DNA of 64,000 nt from Ypsolopha sequella (GCA_934047225.1 OW203992.1:5259501-5323500), one strand, 5' to 3'. Counted from the stretch's first letter, positions 25,880 through 36,469 are shown. Notes: generated by a model not told the origin, from the letters alone. Program-made: numbers and translations.

Positions 25880-26376
25880 CCAACAACAACAACAACAACA
25901 ACAATACAACTTTATTTGTACACCATATAAAAAGGAACAGAAATATAAATACTTAATTTTTAACTAACTTATTATGTAGCACAAACAGGCGGCCTTATCG
26001 CTTAAAGCGATCTCTTCCAGACAACCTTTGGGTGGATGAAACTGTTTAGAATGATTGCTGAAATGGTGCTATATTTTAATAATAGATATATTTTAATATT
26101 AATAGATAAATGTATTAATATATAATGATGAATACATACTAATAAAATATATAAAAAACAATAAAAAAATAATATATATGTGTATATGTCATAAAATAAA
26201 TTGTTAACTGGAAAAAAAATTAAAAATAATGATAATGAATATTTCGGTAATCAGAGTGAAAGATAGTGTCCTTTAACTAGTCTCTTGAAGATAGGCAGAG
26301 AAGGGGCTCTTCTTATATGGAAAGGAAGATCATTCCACAAACAAACAGCTTGTACCCAGAACGATTTATTGAAGAA
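25880..26376 (-). pseudogene. 3' fragment of a LINE with the ORF2 C-terminus
   Basis: On the minus strand the codons from about 26376 down to a TGA at 26253-26251 encode FWVQAVCLWNDLPFHIRRA and a short tail ending GHYLSL, the type of C-terminus seen in jockey/CR1 reverse transcriptases. A 3' untranslated part follows and ends in an AAC/GTT repeat (25882-25905) that acts as the tail. The copy is 5' truncated. Confidence 0.65.
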
Positions 26377-26734
26377 AGACGATCACTATTTATCAATTTA
26401 GTTACGCATAATAAAATCCGCAATCATACCCAAGCAAGCGGGACGCTATGGCCTCTTACTCGAAAAACATTGAGATAGCAGTTCTTTGTTGTGCATCTCT
26501 TTCTCTCTTGCAAGGTGTTCATAAAGTAGGACATCTCTTTTACACACATCGTACATTTTCTATGCTATTTCAGGTGCATTGCACATCAAGGCAATAAACA
26601 AATTTTTCCCAAAACGAAAGCTGTCAAATGTCATTTATACAATTTGACGTAAAATTGTGGACGATACAGGGTTTGTTGGTCGTTGCGCCTTGTGTGTATG
26701 TCAATCGTCACATTTAAGTTTTTTTTTTTTCATT

Positions 26735-26840
26735 TATTTTTCAAAACAATAGGTAGTTACAAATAGGAATCTTCGCCAAACTACTGAGTAGTTTGTTGGC
26801 GACAACGCTCTTCCACTATTACTATTCTACCTTATTATTC
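26735..26840 (-). repeat. LINE-like 3' tail, second copy
   Basis: Shares CTTCGCCAAACTACTGAGTA and TTTGTTGGCGACAACGCTCT with 20695-20830 and is preceded by a T-rich run. Confidence 0.5.
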
Positions 26841-27276
26841 TACATATTTTTCTCTAAAACCTACCACAATTTATATATCTTATCTAGCTATTACTCTAAC
26901 ATGTTTACGAGATGCCTTTGGTGCCTAAAAGCCGTCAATATAAATTTTGTCGCTTAGTGAGCGCCGCTATTGCTAACTTTTCAATAAAAATACTGTGACA
27001 AGCTTGCAAACACCAAAGCTTAACTCTAAGAGTTTTCCTTTTTAACGGATCCCCAAAAACCAGATAACATGCACAAGAAAATCCCATCTCGGCACTTGGC
27101 AAGTCCATATCCTCGTCACGTCATTACTGAGGGTCGGGGGGCGTGGATCGATACTGAGATATCTCGGCACGGATTATTTGGGTACAGGGTTACCAGCCTA
27201 CGAGGAGAAAAAAATAATTAAGTATTTTTTGTTTAAAGAAAAGTAGAAAATAAGAAAAGTTAAGTAGAAAATAAAA

Positions 27277-27329
27277 GTGAGAAAATATTTTCGCATCAAG
27301 GTGGACTTGATGCGAAAACATTTTCTCAC
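27277..27329. repeat. Near-perfect 53 bp hairpin
   Basis: GTGAGAAAATATTTTCGCAT and its mirror pair with one mismatch around a 5-base loop GTGGA. No coding role. It may be a minimal foldback element. Confidence 0.7.
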
Positions 27330-27401
27330 GGTCATTTAGCGGGAAATACAAGAATATTTTCTTGTACCTATATAAATTGATGTGCAGGGAGAATTAACAA
27401 C

Positions 27402-27487
27402 AAGTGTAACCTACTTAAGAACAAAAATAATAATAAAAATATATATATAATATTTTTATTATTTTTGTTGAAAAGTAGGTTACACTT
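27402..27487. repeat. Perfect two-part hairpin, 86 bp
   Basis: The outer stem AAGTGTAACCTACTT pairs with AAGTAGGTTACACTT; the inner stem AACAAAAATAATAATAAAAA pairs with its mirror. Three unpaired bases on each side separate the two stems. The length suits a precursor hairpin or a tiny MITE. Confidence 0.7.
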
Positions 27488-27871
27488 ATTAATTAGTCAT
27501 AAAGTTTTATATATATTTTTACTTCATGTCATTCACTATTCAAATTTTCACACATTCGACTGATGCCACCCCAAAAGTGGGCCGTAATTATCTAAAATAC
27601 CGTAATTGTATTTTTTCTTGTGTTTAGAAGTATCAGATTAAATGAAAAGCTAAAATACTAAAATAAAAACATTTATTTCACACAAACACACACAAAATAA
27701 TAATGAAGATAATTATAAACATACTTTATACAAAAAGTATTTACTTTTAAATAGGTGTGATGCATTATATATTGTTATCGCATTATGTTATTGACATTTT
27801 TATGCCCATTTAATCAGGTGTGTTAAATTAGGTGGACGAAACTCTACTTCGGTTTATATAATTTACATATC

Positions 27872-27943
27872 GGTTCCATGGTGTAACGGTTAGCACTCTG
27901 GACTTTGAATCCAGCGATCCGAGTTCAAATCTCGGTGGAACCT
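27872..27943 (+). tRNA. tRNA-Gln (TTG)
   Basis: A 72-base gene with a 7 bp acceptor stem GGTTCCA/TGGAACC, anticodon arm CTGGA-CTTTGAA-TCCAG (anticodon TTG) and T arm around GTTCAAATC. A TGAACTTTTG follows, giving a short pol III terminator. Identical to copies at 29998 and 43285. Confidence 0.95.
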
Positions 27944-29060
27944 GAACTTTTGTACTTCTATTACGAAAATCCCAGTTTTTTTACAATCTTTTGACGTAGA
28001 TACCTATAAGTAGTCGCAGATTATGTAAGCTTCATGGTATCACAAAAAAATGGAAGTTTGTATTTTTTTGCAACAAATCTAGCAATTTTTTTTCACATGG
28101 GATCCCTTTTCCGACCCGGAATCAGGTCGGGCCATCCTGCTATTACTGGAGCAAAACTTTTATGGAGTATTTTCGGACCTCTTACGTGTTCGTTTCTTTT
28201 TGTGGAAGTTCTGATTAAGTCTGATATATAGGTATATTTTTATTTAATAATGTATGCTATCTTAAAACAAAATTGAAAATTTTTCATACATAGGTATTGT
28301 TTTGAACTAAAGATGTAGGTAATCAAATTATTTTACAAGGTCTAATCACAGTTTTATTTGATAAGCTCCTGATACTCGTATTTCAACGAAACCGCATTCG
28401 CCATGAACGTGGGTAGACTGTAGTTTTTTGTAAACAAATAAATAAAGAGGCTATGCGAATTTTATTTTTGTCACTGTCACTCCAAGCAAAAATTCGCGCA
28501 GTGCGAGAGGGGCGGATTCAGGGCAAAAGGGAAAAAAGTTGGTTTTATATTTTTATTAAAAAAACTAAACTAGCTAGAAAAATTTCCAAAATCAGAAATC
28601 TAGGTATTGTTGAAGCCCATCTAATAAAATATGTTTGAGTTCTGTACATGGCTGCTACTCTTTAAACAAGGAGAAAAAGTGTGTCAGAAGACCTCATTTC
28701 AACAATTATTTCTATCGGGGAAAGTTTATCCAAATATGTTTTCCAAAATCAGATCCCTAGATTATATAGTCAAAATGCATATACCAGAAACGGATTATAA
28801 TTTTGTGTGTATTTCATGAAATACACAGAAAAGAAACACCCGTATTTTTTTCGCATGCAAGAGCACGTAAAAATACATTTATCCGTCGAATGTCACAATT
28901 AAATGCGATCGCGCTGCATATCTATTGTTCTTCAATTGCTATCGCAAATTGATAATTGAACGTGTTAAATTTATTTTGTTGTAACCTAACTGTTTCAAAA
29001 ATTTAGGGAACCGTAATAAATTGATAAATCTATTGATTTATTACTTTGTTTTAATCATGT
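27944..29060. other. AT-rich non-coding stretch
   Basis: No gene or repeat was recognised; short open frames lack any motif. Confidence 0.4.
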
Positions 29061-29888
29061 AATAGTAGATTGTTATACAAGGGAGGTAAGTCATGAATTA
29101 TACCCGAGATATTTAAGCGCACGAGCGAGCGAAGCGAGCAAGGATGCTTATGGTTCGAGGGTGTAATTGATCACTTACACCCGAGTGCAATACTCGACTT
29201 TTCATCACTAAAGCGAGGAAATAAAAAACAACTTACAAAAAGTACACTTTCCGACAAAGATTTTACCTTCTTTTCAGTCCGCCACTTGATAAAATCGTCA
29301 TAGGTTCTCAAATATCTATCTTTTGAAATTTTATTTATTCAACTGATGATGACGGCGCCATAATAAAAATACCCTTTTACTCGATATATCGAGTAAAAGA
29401 GTATTTTTATTGTTTAATATTAATAAGTAAACCATAAAAAGTGAAGCTTGAAAAGCACAATATATATTTATTAACATCTTTTTTGAAATCGGAGATAACA
29501 GGTTTTCTACGATTGCCTTTGCCTGTAGTTTTATCAATTCAGGCGTCAAATAAAAATCATCATTATCACTTGAATTCATAGGTTTTTCGTTAAAAATATA
29601 TTTCCAACAACGTTTTCAACAAGATTTGCGTGGCGCCAATTTCTTTCTTTTTTTTTCATGCGATTTTCTTTCTGGGCATTGCGATCATTTTAAAAAGAAA
29701 ACCAATTTATTGTGCACTTTTAAGCGTCTTCCCCTGTTTAGCCTCAAATATGAGGTCTTGTCCCAAAAAACAAAGAAAGGAGCCTAGTTCGATTTTCAAA
29801 TTTACTTACCTCCCTAGGGTTATAAATCGAATTTACCTCCCGCATATCGAGTTAAATACAACTTATTTTCAGAGCATTAGTGATGAAA
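29061..29888 (-). mobile_element. Crypton-like element copy C, internally deleted and non-autonomous
   Basis: On the minus strand the 5' end (29888) reads CATCACTAATGCTCTGAAAA, matching the start of copy A near 45700. A leader with TTGGCGCCACGCAAATC precedes an ATG at 29579-29577 (MNSSDNDD), the N-terminus of the recombinase. Coding similarity ends at KWRTEKKVKSLSESVLF, where a GTAAGTT donor-like site and the element's 3' terminal region follow directly. The 3' region has a TCGCTTCGCTCG hairpin and ends AACAATCTACTATTA near 29061. All catalytic residues are missing, so the copy cannot move itself. It has the same deletion as copy B. Confidence 0.75.
29321..29480 (-). repeat. Insertion with a 50 bp perfect-type palindrome inside Crypton copy C
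   Basis: Compared with copy B, about 160 bases are added, flanked by near-identical TTTCAAAA(AA)GAT. The insert carries a palindrome at 29362-29411 whose centre is CTCGATATATCGAG and whose arms mismatch at one position. No protein is encoded. Confidence 0.6.
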
Positions 29889-29997
29889 ATTAAATTATGT
29901 TTCACGCGCATCATGTGTTATTCTTACGAGTAATCAACTGTGTAAACATGAAAAACTACCAAAAATTTAGCTATTGTTTTGATATTAGATTTCGTCC

Positions 29998-30069
29998 GGT
30001 TCCATGGTGTAACGGTTAGCACTCTGGACTTTGAATCCAGCGATCCGAGTTCAAATCTCGGTGGAACCT
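29998..30069 (+). tRNA. tRNA-Gln (TTG)
   Basis: Identical in sequence to the gene at 27872, including the TGAACTTTTG downstream. The upstream bases CGTCC differ from the 27.9 kb copy, so only the gene and its terminator are shared. Confidence 0.95.
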
Positions 30070-30207
30070 GAACTTTTGCTTTCTTTTTGAAGTATCAGAG
30101 ACCAGTGTTGAGTCTATATAGCGTATTGAATACTTAAATGAAGAAGTTGAAAAAGCCAAAGATTCCCAAAAAATCTATATACTATAAATAAATACTCAGA
30201 CTGCATA

Positions 30208-30413
30208 ATGAATAAATACACTTGCACTCGTTTCACAGTTTATTAGCTTATTTAACCCGACCGGTTTCGGTTTTACACCATCATCAAGGGTTTAGTTAGA
30301 CTGATTGGACGTTATTCCGTGCAATATATCAAGTAATTACATACACTTGCACTCGATTCACAGTTTATAATTAAGATTATAAACTGTGAAACGAGTGCAA
30401 GTGTATTTATTCA
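30208..30413. mobile_element. Inverted-repeat element with an internal hammerhead-like motif
   Basis: Arms AATAAATACACTTGCACTCG (left) and their mirror (right) pair over about 35 bases. A third, direct copy of the arm core lies at 30343-30368. The interior carries the motif at 30253-30294. Confidence 0.65.
30253..30294 (-). ncRNA. Hammerhead-ribozyme-like motif, dimer type
   Basis: On the minus strand AACCC pairs with GGGTT (stem I). Between them are TTGATGA, a GGT/ACC stem around GTAAA, GAAA, and the palindrome ACCGGT followed by C. The bases after the first T fit the hammerhead core (TGATGA, GAAA, A-U closing pair, cleavable C). Stem III has no loop, so cleavage would need two RNAs, as known for small hammerheads linked to Penelope-like elements. 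The first core base is T where C is expected, and one T is unpaired before stem II, so activity is uncertain. Confidence 0.5.
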
Positions 30414-30460
30414 TCATGTTGTTATCTAAGTGATGACAATCGCAAGTATTAAGGTGGATG

Positions 30461-30803
30461 GTCCAAGGAAATCTTCATACAAACTTGTAGGAACCAATAA
30501 CGACGACAGAAGTATTATTATTTAATTCTGTTACCTTTTTCCAAACACGTTCCATCAACTTTACACCCGCGAATAATCAGTTTTTTTTACAAACAAACTT
30601 TTTTAGAATCAAATTTTATTATTTAAAACTTTTGTAATCCAATGTATGAAAGTTTTAAATTGCAAAATTAGACTGTTAAAACATTTGAATATTCGTGAGT
30701 GTAAAATTATTTGAACGTGTAGAGAAAAGTAACAGAACGAAACTGTACTACTTTTGTCGTCGTTATTGGTTCTCACAAGTTTTTTATAAAAACTACCTTG
30801 GAC
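30461..30803. mobile_element. MITE with about 115 bp inverted arms, ends GTCCAAGG
   Basis: Left and right arms share GAACCAATAACGACGACA and TCTGTTAC in mirrored order and end in GTCCAAGG/CCTTGGAC. There is no open frame, and no clear target duplication was identified. Confidence 0.75.
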
Positions 30804-31121
30804 TTATATATACTTGGACTTGATATAATACTCTGACTGACTGATCCATCAACACCTAAACCAAACGGCTGGAACCAATAGCATAAACTTTTTAATGTAG
30901 GTTCCATAACGCATACATCCGACGAATTTTAGTAAATTTCCACGCGATCGAAAGAAACGGATGTACGTGAGTAACGTGGGGCATCCGTTAGTAAAGATCT
31001 GATCGCATAGAAATCTATAGTCGACCAACCGAACGTGTAGTCGTGTACTATCTGTCATGGATTGTATAGAAAGTGTAAGGAAATACGACCTTTGCCGAAG
31101 AGTGGCAAAGATTCCTATATA

Positions 31122-31276
31122 CAACCCGGTCACATTATCTCGAGACCTGGCGTCGATGACGTCACGTCGCGTCGGCGCTCAGATATAGACGCGCCGTGGC
31201 GAGCGCGGGGAGGTGAAAGGAGAACGGGCGGCTGGTTCGCATTCCAGCGAGGTCTCGAGATAATGTGACCGGGTTG
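31122..31276. mobile_element. 155 bp MITE with perfect 27 bp terminal inverted repeats and TA duplication
   Basis: The ends CAACCCGGTCACATTATCTC and their continuation GAGACCT are perfectly mirrored at the right end. TA flanks at 31120-31121 and 31277-31278. The core is GC-rich (CGCGTCGGCGCTC). It lies 42 bases before the Senseless exon, inside the intron's 3' end. Perfect repeats suggest recent insertion. Confidence 0.85.
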
Positions 31277-31318
31277 TAAATATACATAATTCTAACAAAC
31301 CTATTCCTTTGTCAACAG

Positions 31319-32830
31319 GTGAGAAGCCCCACAAATGCCAAGTGTGCGGTAAAGCCTTCAGCCAAAGTTCAAATCTCATCACGCACTCAAGGAAGCATAC
31401 TGGCTTCAAGCCCTTCGCTTGTGAACTGTGTGGACGCGCGTTCCAAAGGAAGGTAGACTTGCGGAGACATCGGGAAACGCAGCATGCTGACCTCAGGCCT
31501 CCGCAGACGCATTTGCAGCCTCCACACACGGATGTGCATGGCATGCATGCATCGCAAGGCTTGCATGTACCGGAGCATAGAATAGGTAGGTTGGTTTCAC
31601 ACTTTTTGCAAATCATACAGGTTACAAGGATGTTATTGGGGTTATGTTGTAAGACTTGAGATATCAAAAGGATTTCAAGGTGAAAGTCAAAAAGCGTCTT
31701 TCTTTCTGTCCGTCTGCGGCATACTGCTTGGCTAATTTCCATAGCTTAATTTAAAAAAAAAACTTTTTTTTTCGGGGAATTTAGGCTATTTTAGGACATA
31801 GTTTTTACTATTTTGATGTATAAATTAACCACATATTTTATGATTTTTTTAAGAATTGTCCGTTATGACTTCACTTGAGAATTTTAGACATTATACCGAT
31901 TTTGATGTGTGATTGCTTATAAAAAAGTGGTCTGTCTCTGTCTGTCATCCTTGTGTCAAATCAGTCGACAGCAAATTTTTATAAATTTATCTTGATAGCA
32001 AAGGACACATTTCTAAACAGCCATTTCTCAAGTGACGCCACACGAAGGCAAATGGAAGTAAAAATATTCATTTTTTAGACCGTTTTTTAGACCAAAAGTT
32101 TGAAAATACGGCTTATCAAACCTAAATCTTGAAATGATTTTCGAATTATCACAACTTAACATAATTTAATCATGTAGGTACAGTCTGGAATACGGAAAAA
32201 AAAGAAAGAGTTATGATGATTGACGTCTATATTGACGGAACCCGGAATTCGGATGACATAGTCTTGACAGAAATTTGAATACCTTTTTTGGACCTTTAAT
32301 TGTTATTGTTTATCAAATAATAAACAATCTATACTAATAATAAAGCAGTAAAAGAGTCGAGTTCGTTGAATGTTTTGCGAATTTTTATATGAAATTCGTT
32401 ATTTATTTTTATTAGTATTGTACTAATGTAAGTATTGTATTAGTACAATGCTATTAAAATAACACGTACTAATGTAAGTATTGTATTAGTAAAGTAGGAC
32501 CGAAACTAAAATTTTTACAATTTTTTTCTGTTTGTCTGCCCGTAATGTTCTGTTTTAATTTAACCCGAGAACCATAGAAACATAGCACAAAACGGATATT
32601 AAATGCAGTTGATAAAACAACCGCCAAGCCGAAAACTGTCGATAATTGAAATAGACTTCCACGCGAGCGGGCAAAAGTTAGTCCATAAATAAACTGCTTA
32701 ATTTGTAATTTCTTTTTACCTCGTTGCAGATCTTCGCCCTCCCCAAACGGACCTGAGGACGTCACACCCTGAGTACCGGCCCCCTCACCTCAGCGCCAAC
32801 GTGCCCCCCCTCCAATCCCTAGCCTCCTGA
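31319..32830 (+). CDS. sens: Senseless/Gfi-1 family zinc-finger protein, last two coding exons
   Basis: Exon 31319-31585 starts after TTTGTCAACAG and encodes two C2H2 fingers. The first has CQVC and HSRKH with the Gfi-1/Senseless signature [14 protein letters not shown]; the second has CELC and HRETQH with [10 protein letters not shown]. The donor at 31586 (GTAGGT) and acceptor at 32724-32729 (TTGCAG) are both phase 1 and join to a GAT codon. The last exon (32730-32830) adds a proline-rich tail ending PLQSLAS and a TGA. The protein is a nuclear transcription factor; in flies the family acts in sensory-organ precursors. The upstream exons, with the remaining fingers, were not found in 31 kb of plus-strand sequence, so a very long intron is implied. 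It could be a close paralogue (sens-2). Confidence 0.82.
31740..32180 (+). repeat. Dispersed repeat family R-A, fullest copy, in the Senseless intron
   Basis: Shares its whole length in pieces with 15655-16030 and 39100-39745. Blocks include ATTTTAGGACATAG, TTATAAAAAAGTGGTCTGTC and TTATCTTGATAGCAAAGGAC. It takes up over a third of the 1144 bp intron. Confidence 0.7.
32480..32700 (+). repeat. RTE-like LINE 3' tail, decayed, in the Senseless intron
   Basis: The arrangement TTCTGTTTGTCTGCCCG, later AACCGCCAAGCCGAAAA, and then CCACGCGAGCGGGCAAAAG ending near a TAGT resembles the tail at 36470-36680. A TACTAATGTAAGTATTGTAT pair at 32411 and 32468 sits just upstream. Confidence 0.5.
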
Positions 32831-33500
32831 ACGACAACCGCCTTCGCGCCAACCAGTTGGCGCTGAGGCACTTTGAAGACTTAAGACAAAGGAGTGGGGA
32901 TGACTATCCTTCCATTGTGGCTACATATCACTGAACAAGAAGTCTACTAAAAACTTTGAAGGGACTTTTTGGAAACATTATGACATTATACAAGGTGACT
33001 TTTTGATCATCGTCCAAATTCATACTGGAGGCTTAATAAGTGATCATTATCTTGGATCAGTAACAATTTTTGTGAAATTCGTAAATTGAAATTTCGGCTT
33101 CCCATAGAAATTCAGTTCCACTCCCGAGTGAATCACTATGGGGAGTCGAAATTTCATTTTACGAATTTCACCAAAATTGTTATTGATCCATGATACTGAT
33201 CACTTACCAAGCCACCAGTATGAATTTGGACGATGATCAAAAATTCACCTTGTATAAAACCAAAAAAATCATATTTAGACGTCGTCAAAAAGGTTGGCTA
33301 GTTAATTAAATTTTAATTTTTAAGTAAAATAAATTATTTCCTTAATTCTACATTCATGTTCATATTTTCTGGGAAAAAAAGATTATTAAATTTAACTTAA
33401 AAATCAACGAAGAAACTGTACCAAAGTGGTGTATTTTTGAACTAGTGAGTTTTTGATCTCATTGTAAAGATGTATAATAAATTGTACCAGAATAATAATA
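32831..33500 (+). other. Senseless 3' untranslated region, inferred
   Basis: Follows the stop codon. Candidate AATAAA signals lie near 33328 and 33475. A MITE (32991-33252) lies within this stretch, so the transcript may include it if the distal signals are used. Confidence 0.4.
32991..33252. mobile_element. Foldback MITE, family CAAGGTGA, TA duplication
   Basis: The element is inverted almost end to end: CAAGGTGA with GATCATCGTCCAAATTCATA on the left is mirrored on the right. TA flanks both sides. A second copy lies at 40341-40602 and a decayed one at 20232-20580. Confidence 0.85.
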
Positions 33501-33550
33501 CCAACGAGTACATAAGTAGTTTTAAATTATATAAAAATGTGGACTGAAAA

Positions 33551-33880
33551 TATCATTCCAGAACGTATTTAACCATTAAATATCATTCCAGAACGTATTT
33601 AACCATTAAATATCATTCCAGAACGTATTTAACCATTAAATATCATTCCAGAACGTATTTAACCATTAAATATCATTCCAGAACGTATTTAACCATTAAA
33701 TATCATTCCAGAACGTATTTAACCATTAAATATCATTCCAGAACGTATTTAACCATTAAATATCATTCCAGAACGTATTTAACCATTAAATATCATTCCA
33801 GAACGTATTTAACCATTAAATATCATTCCAGAACGTATTTAACCATTAAATATCATTCCAGAACGTATTTAACCATTAAA
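33551..33880. repeat. Perfect tandem array, 11 units of 30 bp
   Basis: The unit TATCATTCCAGAACGTATTT plus AACCATTAAA repeats 11 times with no visible difference. Each unit has ATTCCAGAAC, an nTTCnnGAAn pair like a heat-shock-factor half-site pair. A degenerate piece (ATATCATTCCCGTTAACACT) follows at 33904. Confidence 0.97.
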
Positions 33881-33977
33881 TACAAGAGATCTGTAAAATT
33901 CCAATATCATTCCCGTTAACACTTATTTAAAAAAAATATGAACCACTATTGTATGTTCCTTTCTAATCATAAACATA

Positions 33978-34370
33978 ATAGTAGTTTATGCTACTAGGGC
34001 GCAAAGGAATAAATTACGAGGACGATTTAAAACACTCGCTACGCTCGTGTTTTAAACGTAACCGAGTAATTTATTGCTTTTACGCCCGTGTATCATACTA
34101 CGTTTTTCAATGCATAGTGTGAGGAAATGAAAACAAATATAATCTTGTGTAATTTAAATTATGATTGGCTCAAAAGGATTGTATCCAGAGCCGTTAAACA
34201 GTGGAAAAAAAATTATAACATCTATGGTACACAGGAAAGGCTGCAGGTTAGCCAACCATTGCAAACAAATTAAAAAAAATAATAATAATAAAGCCCTAGG
34301 GCAAAATAATCGACTTTCTGTTCGGTTTTGATGCATAAAAAGTGGGCCTTTACGAGCACATGCATTGAAA
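33978..34370 (+). mobile_element. Two-module foldback element, copy 1
   Basis: The left module (33980-34102) is a hairpin: GTAGTTTATGCTAC ... GGGCG pairs with CGCCCGTGTATCATACTAC around an ACTCGCTACGCTCGTG centre. The right module (34105-34372) starts TTTTTCAATGCA and ends TGCATTGAAAAA. Copies lie at 38307-38695 (minus) and 40961-41348 (plus). No protein is encoded. Confidence 0.75.
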
Positions 34371-34463
34371 AAGACATTATTGAGAAGTAAGATGTACCTA
34401 TAGATAAGCCATACAATCGAGAGGGTCGAGAGGGGTGAGGTGGTGCTATCGCGGTACAGGTGC

Positions 34464-34617
34464 TCTACCGCGTAATTCTCATTTGTATCAACTTCAAGCA
34501 AATGCATGCGAAATTCAAAGCGTGCAAAAGAGATGGCATGTTAGGCGGGTGTCGTCGCACGCACGTCAAATTTCAATCTCAAGTTGATGTTGATGAAAAT
34601 GAGAATTACGCGGTAGA
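34464..34617. mobile_element. Foldback MITE, ends TCTACCGCG
   Basis: TCTACCGCGTAATTCTCATT at the left is mirrored at the right end, with ATCAACTT continuing the arms imperfectly. Confidence 0.65.
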
Positions 34618-34630
34618 CCCGCAGGTCCCG

Positions 34631-34778
34631 TAGCATAGTGTTTAATTGCGCGCGACGCCATTAGTTGAATCACAAGTGCAAGGAGCATGACATACTGTTT
34701 AATCGCAACAACATCGTGTCACGATCCTCGCAATTGTGATGCAACTAGTGCCGTCGCGCACGATTAAACACTATGCTA
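34631..34778. mobile_element. Foldback MITE, ends TAGCATAG
   Basis: TAGCATAGTGTTTAAT with GCGCGACG is mirrored on the right, and the arms continue through TAGTTG and ATCACAA to a central turn. It lies 13 bases after the previous MITE. Confidence 0.7.
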
Positions 34779-36469
34779 CCGGTGCAGGACCTCTTCTAAC
34801 TCCACGTCGCCCGATGATCCCTCTTACAGCGGACGATACGCAAGTTCGCGGTCTACCTATAACTATCTAAGGATATTTACCAAAGAAATATTGTAAATAC
34901 AAAATGTACAAAGCTGTTGTCTGTTATATTTTTATCCTCTAATGATATCGATTAATAAATCAGAGATTTTTATGTTCGTATATAAGTTGATAGATGACCT
35001 AATAGTGTTTATTGTAAACATAGTGCTGGCATTTCTAAATATTTTTTTGAGATGGAAGTTTAGGACTAGAGATACAAATACTTATAATCCGTATTAATAG
35101 ACCGTGGAATTCAAAATGGCTGCCCGCTTTAGTTGCTGTGCCATCAGCATAGACCAATCTTACACCAGACATTATTATTTATCATACATAACATTACATC
35201 ACAATACATGAAATACCAGTGATTCTCACTATTGACATAGACTGCTATTGTTCCTTTTTGCTATCTCTTTTAAACCCAAGGTCTATTGATACGGGTTATA
35301 TTAAGTTTAATGCCATGTGAATCCCGTATGCCAAAGTCACAAATCATATTAGTATGAATACGTAGCCCAAAGCATAGATACCAATTAGTTTCGCAATTCC
35401 TTTAGACTATAGTGATGGAAAATAATTAAAAATTAACATTCTGTGCCCATTTTATTGTTATTTGCTGATTAGGTGTTGAAATATTTATTTCCTGTTTTGT
35501 CTTGTAAAATCTTGTCGTTATTGCTTTTTAGAAAAATGTTATTTTAATTCCATAAAAAAACCAGTGATTTTGAAAACACTGTAAATAATAACACGAGTTC
35601 ATTAAATTTAATACAAATAAAAGTAGAAAGAATAAAAACGCACGTAAAAAGTTCTCTTACATCACCTGAATGTGCAATTGTGTATTTCCATGAACGTACA
35701 AAAAAGGCGAACGGAGTTTCGCTAACCAAAAACTGAAGCGCCCATAGTTGGTCTAAGCACTTGTACGTACGAGCCCGGCACGCACACATTCAAATTAAAG
35801 TAAGTCTATGATTCATAGTAAGTTTAGTCACACACTCGTAAACCGCCACCATTGATATGCTTCAGTTATTGCTTACGGCGACTCCGTTCGACATTTTTGT
35901 ACGTCCATGTGTATTTCTGACAAAATTATCGTTCAAGATGTTAATTGTACCATCGAAAACATTACCGCTGACCTACTTTTTGATCTTATCATCGCAGTAG
36001 TGCGAAAAGTGGACCTGCAGAAATTTATTCGATAGTACCTGTAAATGTTTTTTTATGTTTCGATAGGTAGATACTTATCAAGTATCATGACCTACTGTAC
36101 TATTTAATATGTATGTAAATTAATGACTGTAAATATGTAAATAAATGTAAACAAACCCAAAGATTAACGTGCAATCATTATGTCATACTTTTGATGATTT
36201 ATTTGTATTAAGTATACGCTAAATAAATATTAATACTTACGTCTACTACAATGTTTCATTTTTGCCTCATAAATGAAAAAAAAACTAAAACGAAAGAAAA
36301 CAGATTTGGACAAAAAAATTAAGAACAACTTGGCAATACGTATTTATTTGATAATAAATCAATACATATAATAAAAGAGTAGAACCTGGTGTGTCTGTAC
36401 ATTGAAGAAAAGTAACAAAAATAGAAAGGGGTGACTAAAGAATAACAGAACACAAATCAGCGATTTTTA
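34779..36469. other. AT-rich non-coding stretch
   Basis: No gene or recognisable repeat; short open frames have no motif. Confidence 0.4.

Noticed and set aside
33551..33880. CRISPR-like regular repeat
   Set aside because: The 30 bp units are contiguous with no unique spacers, and the genome is that of an insect. It is a minisatellite.
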